Part shown: in pieces, positions 1-4,384 of the stretch
Layout of the letters: each line of letters starts with the position of its first letter
Numbering within the stretch: position 1 is the stretch's first letter
Assembly: GCA_033763635.1 (NCBI GenBank)
Contig: JANRKG010000007.1
Location: 1 to 6,824 of the forward strand
Origin: JANRKG01 sp033763635
Lineage (GTDB): Bacteria > Cyanobacteriota > Cyanobacteriia > GCF-001939115
Direction of reading: 5' to 3'
Length of the DNA: 6,824 nucleotides
Notes under the pieces: model-generated
Told to the model about the DNA's origin: nothing
Databases searched by the model: none
The model's input: the letters and a program-made list of their open reading frames with translations, nothing else
Translations under genes and position numbers: made by a program

Positions 1-303
1 AGAAATTCCGGGCATCCCTGCGTCTGTCACCAGGGCGATCGTGGTTCCCTGCTGTAAGCGCCTAATCAAATCCGGGAGACGGGAACGGCGGTTGTGGTCG
101 TGGTAACTCAGTTGGGGTGTTTTGATCTGGAAATGGTGCAGCAATTTTCCCGTATGGCGAGTATCTTCGGCAGCGATCACGTCCACACTCTGCAACACCC
201 GAATGGCCCGGAAGGTCATGTCCTCCAGATTGCCGATCGGCGTTCCTACAATATATAGAATGCCGGGAGATGAGTTTGTTGGAGGGAGGCTTTCTCGTTG
301 CAC
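1..303 (-). CDS. rsmI: 16S rRNA 2'-O-methyltransferase RsmI, N-terminal part (runs off left edge)
   Basis: RsmI methylates the ribose 2'-OH of C1402 in the decoding centre of 16S rRNA, using S-adenosylmethionine, in the cytoplasm. The 101 codons visible carry the family's N-terminal motifs in order: LYIVGTPIGNLEDMTFRAIR (residues about 15-34), IAAEDTRHTGKLL (about 42-54), LSYHDHN (about 63-69) and IALVTDAGMPGIS up to the window edge. These are the nucleotide-binding and substrate-loop motifs of the SAM-dependent tetrapyrrole-methylase fold. RsmI is usually about 280 aa, so roughly two thirds lie outside. The only good in-frame start after the upstream stop (TAA, 319-321 on minus) is GTG at 301-303; ATT at 304-306 is a poorer choice. 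No clear ribosome binding site precedes it. It is divergent from cysQ with 29 bp between starts. Family assignment is secure; the exact start is less so. Confidence 0.93.
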   Translation of the reverse strand, partial: MQRESLPPTNSSPGILYIVGTPIGNLEDMTFRAIRVLQSVDVIAAEDTRHTGKLLHHFQIKTPQLSYHDHNRRSRLPDLIRRLQQGTTIALVTDAGMPGIS

Positions 304-332
304 AATAAAGTCGATGGATTAGGGACATAACA

Positions 333-1241
333 GTGGGAACAAACAGAACGAATCAAGGGGAGCAGGCCAACGGGCATGCCCTGGAGGACTTACTTACCCT
401 GGCTCGATCGATCGGTTGGGGAGCCGGAGCCATTCTGCAAGACTTTTACCACAATAGCGCCCCTGTGGAAGTACAGAAGGCCGGAGAAGCACCCATTACT
501 GCTGCGGACCTGGCTGCGAATCACTATATTCTGGACAACTTACATGCGGCCCTGGGCACTCAGAATTTTGGTTATCTGAGCGAAGAAACGTTTCAAACCC
601 AGGCTCCTGAGGACCGATTGCGCCATGAATGGGTATGGGTGATTGATCCCCTGGATGGCACAAAGGACTTCATCCAGCGCACCGGGGAGTTTGCAGTCCA
701 CATTGCCCTCGCATATCAGGGAAGGCCCGTGCTAGCCGTTGTTTCTTGGCCCGAAGCACAAAAACTCTACTATGCCTTAAAGGGACAGGGAACCTTTGTA
801 GAAATGCCCGATGGTCAGGGAGCTTATACCCAAACTCGCTTAAAAGTTTCCGATCGTGCCAATCCAGAGGAGTACGCGGTCATTGTCAGCCGCACCCACC
901 GCGACGATCGCTTCAACCAACTCCTCACACGCCTCCCCTTCCGCGATCGGGCTTATGTGGGCAGTGTCGGCTGTAAGATTGCCGCCATTGTCGATCATCG
1001 AGCCGATGTGTATCTCTCCCTCTCTGGCAAGTCTGCCCCTAAGGACTGGGATATGTGTGCCCCTGAATTGATTCTGACAGAAGCGGGAGGCCAATTTACC
1101 CACTTCGATAACACTCCTCTCACTTATAACAACCCTGATGTTAGCCAGTGGGGGGGGCTGATGGCGACGAATGGTTGCTGTCATGGGGAATTGTGCGAAA
1201 AGGCAAGCGCCATTCTCCAGGAGATGGATCAGGAAAGATAG
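333..1241 (+). CDS. cysQ: 3'(2'),5'-bisphosphate nucleotidase, CysQ type (inositol monophosphatase superfamily)
   Basis: CysQ-type enzymes remove the 3'-phosphate from 3'-phosphoadenosine 5'-phosphate, the by-product of sulfate assimilation and phosphopantetheinyl transfer, giving AMP. Catalysis needs Mg2+ and is blocked by Li+ in this superfamily. Visible metal-site motifs are LSEET (82-86), the first signature WVIDPLDGTKDF (102-113), and the second signature WDMCAPELILTEAGG (239-253). DPLDGTKDF followed by WDxCAPELIL..AGG is closer to CysQ than to inositol or fructose bisphosphatases. Length (302 aa) is slightly above the usual 250-280, because of an unconserved N-terminus. The GTG start is supported by AGGG at 321-324, eight bases upstream; no ATG lies nearby. 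A run of eight G residues (1150-1157) sits in codons 273-275. Sulfur versus lipid or inositol substrate cannot be settled by sequence alone. Confidence 0.9.
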   Translation: MGTNRTNQGEQANGHALEDLLTLARSIGWGAGAILQDFYHNSAPVEVQKAGEAPITAADLAANHYILDNLHAALGTQNFGYLSEETFQTQAPEDRLRHEWVWVIDPLDGTKDFIQRTGEFAVHIALAYQGRPVLAVVSWPEAQKLYYALKGQGTFVEMPDGQGAYTQTRLKVSDRANPEEYAVIVSRTHRDDRFNQLLTRLPFRDRAYVGSVGCKIAAIVDHRADVYLSLSGKSAPKDWDMCAPELILTEAGGQFTHFDNTPLTYNNPDVSQWGGLMATNGCCHGELCEKASAILQEMDQER

Positions 1242-1267
1242 GAGTCGCAGAGGAGGGAGCACTTGAC

Positions 1268-1341
1268 ACAATCTTTAAGCAAACGTTTACAAATCCTGAC
1301 TTTTCATATTTTTTGCAATTCTTAGTAAATATCTCTTTTTT
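1268..1341. other. AT-rich tract, candidate DNA unwinding element
   Basis: About 74% A+T over 1268-1337 by hand count, and about 83% over 1301-1341, against GC-richer genes on both sides. It directly abuts the first DnaA-box-like site at 1338, as an unwinding element does in bacterial origins. TAGTAA (1323-1328), two tandem triplets of the DnaA-trio type, lies ten bases before that box. The trio match is too short to count as more than suggestive. Confidence 0.35.
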
Positions 1342-1421
1342 CCCCACGATATTCACAACTTTTCCCCAAGTATCCCCCCCTTTTCCCCAGCTTTTCCACA
1401 AAACAAAGGGGTTTTTCCACA
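1338..1421 (+). repeat. Array of helically phased DnaA-box-like sites (candidate origin or DnaA-binding region)
   Basis: Two sites match TTTTCCACA, the cyanobacterial DnaA-box form as I recall it from the Synechococcus elongatus origin: 1392-1400 and 1413-1421. Three one-mismatch copies, TTTTCCCCA, lie at 1338-1346, 1360-1368 and 1381-1389. ATATTCACA at 1349-1357 matches the general TTATNCACA box at eight of nine positions, and a degenerate GTATCCCCC starts at 1370. Starts are 1338, 1349, 1360, 1370, 1381, 1392 and 1413, that is steps of 11, 11, 10, 11, 11 and 21, averaging 10.7 bp per turn. All sites point the same way, so DnaA would bind one face of the helix. The AT-rich tract lies on the left. 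Whether it is the chromosomal origin, a secondary DnaA-titration site or a regulatory array is not decided here; dnaA and dnaN are not in the window. Confidence 0.6.
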
Positions 1422-1440
1422 GGGTATTGCTGAAAACCCC
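1408..1440. repeat. 8-bp inverted repeat enclosing the last DnaA-box-like site
   Basis: GGGGTTTT (1408-1415) and AAAACCCC (1433-1440) are perfect inverted arms around 17 bases that contain most of the TTTTCCACA box at 1413-1421 and a small inner CAG/CTG pair. No T run follows on either side, so it does not look like an intrinsic terminator. It may be a cruciform or a protein site marking the right end of the array. Confidence 0.4.
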
Positions 1441-1593
1441 ATTCCTTCACGATCGCCCTTTTCTGCCGTGTGTTGAATCGAACGTCCTTTAAAAGCCCAA
1501 CTTTTACCAAGAAATGTAACGGGGATCGCTATCAAACCTTGATTCGTCGTAAATCTTTTTTCTTTCTAAAGAACCTGGCGATTTTGTCTTCCA

Positions 1594-1644
1594 TTGACAA
1601 CCCCTCCCCCCCGTACCGCAAAATGATGCGACATCAATGATGCG
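1594..1644 (+). promoter_or_regulatory. Promoter-like TTGACA with downstream direct repeat and palindrome
   Basis: TTGACA at 1594-1599 is a perfect -35 hexamer, but the best -10, CAAAAT (1619-1624), is only a 4/6 match at a long 19-bp spacing. Overlapping it is a 9-bp direct repeat, AATGATGCG at 1622-1630 and 1636-1644 (14-bp period), and the palindrome TGATG-CGA-CATCA at 1624-1636. That placement, across a start region, would suit a repressor operator. Both promoter and operator are inferred from sequence only. Confidence 0.3.
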
Positions 1645-1658
1645 GCACCTTTGAAATC

Positions 1659-1740
1659 CCTGATTCAGCACAATCCATTGGGATTGAACCATCAGGAAAA
1701 GTCACCAGGTTCGGGCTGGTTGTTCGTGCAGCCCGATTTT
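1659..1740 (+). ncRNA. Structured RNA-like element (leader or small RNA), unassigned
   Basis: Three stems are packed in 82 bases. An outer stem CCTGAT (1659-1664) / ATCAGG (1691-1696) encloses, across a 6x4 internal loop, CAATCC-ATTG-GGATTG (1671-1686). A perfect 8-bp hairpin, TCGGGCTG (1711-1718) / CAGCCCGA (1729-1736), is followed by TTTT. An alternative stem ACCAG (1704-1708) / CTGGT (1716-1720) shares bases with the 5' arm of that last hairpin, so the two exclude each other, as in attenuators and riboswitches. I do not recognise a known class (no cobalamin, glutamine, TPP or Yfr-type signature found). It could be a short sRNA or the leader of the DUF2811 mRNA. Confidence 0.35.
1711..1740 (+). 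terminator. Intrinsic-terminator-like hairpin
   Basis: Perfect 8-bp GC-rich stem TCGGGCTG / CAGCCCGA with a 10-base loop, followed directly by TTTTAG. The U tract is short (4), so strength is uncertain. It would end transcripts entering from cysQ or from the TTGACA at 1594, about 135 bp before the DUF2811 start. Confidence 0.45.
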
Positions 1741-1838
1741 AGTGTCTCTATCTTCCAAGTCTCCGTTAGATGGCTGAAACTCGTAGCACCTGACATGTCC
1801 GGGCGATTCAAGTCCCCCTATCCTGTTTTCTTTATTTT

Positions 1839-1850
1839 GATTGACCAATC
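1839..1850. promoter_or_regulatory. Short palindrome upstream of the DUF2811 gene
   Basis: GATTG-AC-CAATC is a perfect 5-bp inverted repeat with a 2-bp centre, lying 13 bp upstream of the ribosome binding site of the DUF2811 gene and overlapping a TTGACC. Its position would allow control of that gene. Five-bp arms can occur by chance. Confidence 0.25.
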
Positions 1851-1872
1851 TGATCTGAGAATAGAGGCTCAA

Positions 1873-2073
1873 ATGCAACAGAACATTAGCATCCTGACCG
1901 AGATCCCTGAGGCATTACACGAATCTTTGAAGCAATATCTGGAGTCCCATCCCGACTGGGATCAAGATCGAGTCCTCTCCGCAGCCCTTTCCCTGTTCCT
2001 ACTGCAAACGGGTGGGAGCGATCGTCGAACGGCACGAGTCTACCTGGATTCTTTGTTCAAGCACCCTGTCTAG
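1873..2073 (+). CDS. DUF2811 family small protein (66 aa)
   Basis: A small, acidic-to-neutral cytoplasmic protein of the DUF2811 family, known to me mainly from cyanobacteria and of unknown function. The family core is clear: ISILTEIPEALHESLKQYLE (residues 5-24), HPDWDQDRVLSAALSLFLLQ (26-45) and TARVYLDSLFKHP (53-65). The frame stays open upstream to an ATG at 1651, but the ATG at 1873 is chosen: it gives the usual family length, has AGAGG (1863-1867) five bases before it, and the 74 upstream codons show no family resemblance and overlap the structured RNA-like element. The pattern strand (5-12), helix (about 13-25), helix (about 29-44) resembles the ribbon-helix-helix DNA-binding fold; this is inference. 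It has its own 5' region and is followed by hemJ after 160 bp. Confidence 0.88.
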   Translation: MQQNISILTEIPEALHESLKQYLESHPDWDQDRVLSAALSLFLLQTGGSDRRTARVYLDSLFKHPV

Positions 2074-2169
2074 AAATAGTGGGCTGTTTTAATAGATGTT
2101 TGTTTTAAGAAAGGGCTTTTAGGGTGCATCAACCTACTTAACATTGCAAAATTAAGTATCACTCATCGC

Positions 2170-2175
2170 TAAAAT
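2170..2175 (+). promoter_or_regulatory. Possible -10 element for hemJ
   Basis: TAAAAT (5/6 match to TATAAT) lies 58 bases before the hemJ start, in the 160-bp gap after the DUF2811 gene. TTGCAA at 2144-2149 is the only -35-like hexamer near it, at a long 20-bp spacing. The gap otherwise shows no stem-loop or repeat of note. Confidence 0.25.
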
Positions 2176-2233
2176 AGTTACCGGAATTGGAAATCTTGCT
2201 GGCTCTCAGGGTCAGACGGTAGAGGATAACCTT

Positions 2234-2818
2234 ATGGCTTATTACTGGTTTAAAGCATTCCATTTAATTGGAATTGTGGTCTGGTTTGCAGGGCTGTTTT
2301 ATCTGGTCCGGCTGTTTATATATGATGTCGAGGCCGCAGAACAACCTGAACCCGCCCGATCGATTCTGAAGAACCAGTATCAGGTTATGGAAAAGCGGCT
2401 CTACAACCTGATCACCACTCCGGGGATGGCCCTGACGGTCGCAATGGCGATCGGCCTAATTACGACTGAACCTGAAGTCTTGAAAAGTACCTGGTTGCAC
2501 ATCAAGCTAGGAATTGTCCTGGCTCTGATTGGCTACCACTTTTACTGTGGATACTTGATGAAACAACTGGCAAAAAATGAATGCCGTTGGAGCAGTAAGC
2601 AACTCAGGGCACTCAATGAAGTTCCCACCCTCTTTTTAGTGTCTGTGGTGATGCTTGCTGTTTTCAAAAACAACCTGCCGACCAATGCAACGGTTTGGGT
2701 CATTGTGGCGTTAACAATTGCAATGGCTGCAACCATTCAATTCTATGCCCGGAAACGTCGTCTCGATCGGGAGCGGCTAGCGGCTAGCGGAGGCCCCCAG
2801 GTTTCCGGTTCGAATTAG
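2234..2818 (+). CDS. hemJ: Protoporphyrinogen IX oxidase HemJ
   Basis: HemJ is an integral membrane, haem b-binding enzyme that oxidises protoporphyrinogen IX to protoporphyrin IX, the last common step before haem and chlorophyll branches divide. Most cyanobacteria use it instead of HemG or HemY. The 194-aa length fits the family. Hydrophobic segments lie at about 7-28, 58-77, 84-104, 131-146 and 151-170. Conserved family stretches seen are the N-terminal KAFHLIGIVVWFAGLFYLVR with His10, TTPGM (61-65), and WLHIKLG (87-93) with His89, candidate haem or substrate residues. The tail from 171 is strongly basic (YARKRRLDRER) and then variable, likely cytoplasmic. The ATG has AGAGGA (2221-2226) at seven bases. 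A 7-bp tandem repeat, GCGGCTA twice (about 2773-2786), codes the variable tail. No other tetrapyrrole gene is adjacent. Confidence 0.93.
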   Translation: MAYYWFKAFHLIGIVVWFAGLFYLVRLFIYDVEAAEQPEPARSILKNQYQVMEKRLYNLITTPGMALTVAMAIGLITTEPEVLKSTWLHIKLGIVLALIGYHFYCGYLMKQLAKNECRWSSKQLRALNEVPTLFLVSVVMLAVFKNNLPTNATVWVIVALTIAMAATIQFYARKRRLDRERLAASGGPQVSGSN

Positions 2819-2927
2819 AGACTTTGAAGAAACAAGGTTCTTTAAGACACAATCGGTGAAAATTTGATGTGAGTCTTGAAAGTTACGGGTATCCATTAAG
2901 ATAGGTAATAAACTTTGAAGCCCAGGC

Positions 2928-2957
2928 TCCTGAGCATTTTAACCACTCAGGGATTTT
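2928..2957 (+). terminator. Terminator-like hairpin after hemJ
   Basis: CCTGAG (2929-2934) and CTCAGG (2946-2951) form a 6-bp stem, extended by a T·G pair (2928/2952), with an 11-base loop, followed by GATTTTAT. The T tract is imperfect. It lies 110 bp after hemJ and before the PHP gene, so it would separate the two transcripts. Confidence 0.35.
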
Positions 2958-3010
2958 ATACCTCTGTCGAATGTACTACACAAGAGTCTGTTAAAAAAGT
3001 TTAAATTGGA

Positions 3011-3016
3011 TATAGT
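3011..3016 (+). promoter_or_regulatory. Possible -10 element for the PHP gene
   Basis: TATAGT (5/6 match) lies 28 bases before the ATG at 3045. No good -35 is seen 16-18 bp upstream. If used, transcription would start near 3022, which favours the ATG at 3045 over the upstream in-frame TTG at 3006. Confidence 0.25.
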
Positions 3017-3044
3017 AGACGAAACATATCCAACAGAGAACTCT

Positions 3045-3749
3045 ATGGCTGTTCATTGCGCTCAAGCTGCTTCTGCAAAATCGGCAGCGCAAGCCGTAAC
3101 CGCTCTGAAAAACGTTTTTCAGACTCTCCATGCTGATAGTTGCCCCTACAGCTATAACTTTCACATGCACACCGTCTGTTCAGATGGTCAACTACCACCG
3201 AAAGAACTGGTGGAACAGGCGGTTGCGATCGGGTTGAAAGGGTTTGCCATTACCGATCACCATACGATTCGGGGGTATCAGATCGCACAGGAATGGCTCA
3301 ATTCCTGGCAAGTCTCCCATCCCCATGAGGTCGCGCCTGACCTCTGGACTGGGGTTGAGATTAATGCTGACTTGTTGGGAGTGGAAGTTCACATTCTTGC
3401 GTATGCCTTTGACCCAGACTACCGGGGATTGGAGGGATATCTACAAGGCCGCACCGTAACGGGAGATGCCTACCGAGCAGAACGGGTGATCGAAGCCATC
3501 CATCAGGCTGGTGGATTAGCGGTTTTGGCGCACCCCGCCCGTTACCGACGATCGCCCGATGATCTCATCCCGGAAGCGGCCCATCTAGGAATCGATGGGG
3601 TGGAGACTTACTATGCCTACAACAATCCCACTCCCTGGAAAACCAGCCCCCGCCAAACCGAGGAAGTCGCCACATTAGGAATGCAGTACCAGTTACTCAA
3701 CACTTGTGGAACAGACACTCACGGTCGTAGTTTGCTCCAGCGGCTCTAA
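3045..3749 (+). CDS. PHP-domain metal-dependent phosphoesterase
   Basis: A 234-aa single-domain protein of the polymerase-and-histidinol-phosphatase fold, which hydrolyses phosphate esters with a cluster of two or three metal ions. Metal-ligand motifs appear in full and in order (numbering from ATG 3045): HMHTVCSDG (40-48), ITDHH (69-73), GVEIN (103-107), VHILAY (115-120), LAHP (161-164), ETYY (187-190) and CGTDTHG (221-227). The layout resembles the TrpH/YciV group, whose studied members act on 3',5'-nucleoside bisphosphates or 5' ends of short RNAs; the substrate here is not known. The track from an upstream TTG (3006) adds 13 unconserved residues, so ATG 3045 is preferred, though its ribosome binding site (AGAGA) is weak. 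The end in LLQRL looks natural, not truncated. It is convergent with the STAS gene. Confidence 0.87.
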   Translation: MAVHCAQAASAKSAAQAVTALKNVFQTLHADSCPYSYNFHMHTVCSDGQLPPKELVEQAVAIGLKGFAITDHHTIRGYQIAQEWLNSWQVSHPHEVAPDLWTGVEINADLLGVEVHILAYAFDPDYRGLEGYLQGRTVTGDAYRAERVIEAIHQAGGLAVLAHPARYRRSPDDLIPEAAHLGIDGVETYYAYNNPTPWKTSPRQTEEVATLGMQYQLLNTCGTDTHGRSLLQRL

Positions 3750-3776
3750 AGAGATTTCTAGAGAACAATTTCCCTG

Positions 3777-3829
3777 CTGGTTTCGGCTTCGCTCAACCAG
3801 GACTCGCACCCTGAGGGCAGTCGAAGGTC
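3777..3829. repeat. REP-like imperfect palindrome, copy A
   Basis: TTTCGGCTTCGCTCAACC (3781-3798) is followed after a short spacer by CCTGAGGGCAGTCGAAGG (3810-3827), its imperfect inverted partner (shared core TTCG.CT.C.CTCA). CTGGTT (3777-3782) and AACCAG (3795-3800) form a further 6-bp inner pair. The core matches a second element at 6222-6277 and a style of extragenic palindrome common in cyanobacterial genomes. It lies between the convergent PHP and STAS genes and may act as a two-way terminator. Confidence 0.6.
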
Positions 3830-3937
3830 ATCCCATTGGTAAATTCTTCTCAAAAAATCTCCTAAGCATTTCTGAGAGAAAAGTTTAAGAACCCTCCCTT
3901 CCTTTAAGCAAGCGTCCTTCGAGCAAGCAAAAGTTTT

Positions 3938-4261
3938 TCACTGCTCCGCAATATAGTGATTAAACGCCGCCCGATCGCGAAACACTTGAAAAACAGTACC
4001 CATATTGGCAAGCTCAAACAACATTGCCGCCTGTCCTTTTAACGAACAGAGGTAGAGTTGCCCATTTGCAGTTTGAACTTTTTCAAGGGCATTCACCAGA
4101 CATCCCAGCCCCGTACTGTCCATCAACAGTACGTCTGAAAGATCGATCAGGAAGATACGATCTCCATCCTCTAGACTCGTCTGAACTTGTTCAACAATTT
4201 CCAGTCCAGTGGTACTGCTCAGGATGCGAGTGGGTTGAAAGACAACAGGTTTCAAACTCAT
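3938..4261 (-). CDS. Single-domain STAS protein (anti-sigma factor antagonist-like)
   Basis: A 107-aa protein formed by one STAS domain, the SpoIIAA/RsbV type. Such proteins bind an anti-sigma factor or other partner and are switched off by phosphorylation and on again by a PP2C phosphatase. The strand FLIDLSDVLLMDSTGLGCLV (37-56) holds the usual phosphorylation loop, with Ser49 in DSTGLG the expected site. ANGQLYLCSLKGQAAMLFEL (65-84) and the end VFRDRAAFNHYI complete the domain. No kinase, phosphatase or sigma gene is in the window, so the partner must be encoded elsewhere. The ATG has only a distant AGG upstream, so translation may be weak. It lies 123 bp after the alpha/beta hydrolase gene on the same strand and could be cotranscribed. 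The fold is certain; a role in sigma control versus another partner-switch target is open. Confidence 0.88.
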   Translation of the reverse strand: MSLKPVVFQPTRILSSTTGLEIVEQVQTSLEDGDRIFLIDLSDVLLMDSTGLGCLVNALEKVQTANGQLYLCSLKGQAAMLFELANMGTVFQVFRDRAAFNHYIAEQ

Positions 4262-4384
4262 AGCACGAAAAACTACCTAAAAACAAGACGTTGAAACACG
4301 ATCTAGTAATCGGGCATGGCATTGCTTCCGTAAGTAAACACCCCGCCTGATGGTAGTTAAGTTTGCACCCCACTCTAGGAATTC

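Larger units (their letters stand above)
1242..1872. other. Long gene-free stretch between cysQ and the DUF2811 gene
   Basis: This 631-bp interval shows no convincing coding region on either strand. Open frames across it are low in complexity (poly-pyrimidine runs) or lack a family, a ribosome binding site, or both. It contains an AT-rich tract, a phased DnaA-box-like array, an inverted repeat, a TTGACA with a repeat element behind it, a structured RNA-like block with a terminator-like hairpin, and a short palindrome just before the DUF2811 gene. It also has two C7 runs (1374-1380 and 1606-1612). No strong terminator for cysQ was found. Confidence 0.8.

Noticed and set aside
62..328. 88-aa minus-strand frame starting ATG at 326-328
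   Set aside because: It overlaps rsmI in another frame; the rsmI frame carries clear motifs (GTPIGN, AAEDTR, DAGMPGIS).
840..1271. 143-aa minus-strand frame inside cysQ
   Set aside because: Shadow of the conserved cysQ second signature region; no domain and no ribosome binding site.
1263..1293. TTGACA at 1263 with TTTACA or TACAAA as a promoter
   Set aside because: The -10 candidates match at only 3-4 of 6 bases, at poor spacing for the better one, and the AT-rich tract explains the hexamers; kept as part of the origin-like region only.
1338..1421. CRISPR array or minisatellite reading of the TTTTCC repeats
   Set aside because: Units are 9 bp with no unique spacers of constant length; the match to DnaA boxes and the helical phasing explain them better.
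1148..1492. 114-aa open frame on plus across the cysQ end and the DnaA-box array
   Set aside because: It begins in the cysQ coding region in another frame, and its second half is low-complexity Phe/Pro/Thr from the TTTTCC repeats.
1651..1872. N-terminal extension of the DUF2811 frame back to an ATG at 1651 (140 aa in all)
   Set aside because: The 74 extra residues have no family resemblance, overlap the structured RNA-like element, and the ATG at 1873 has a good ribosome binding site and gives the usual family length.
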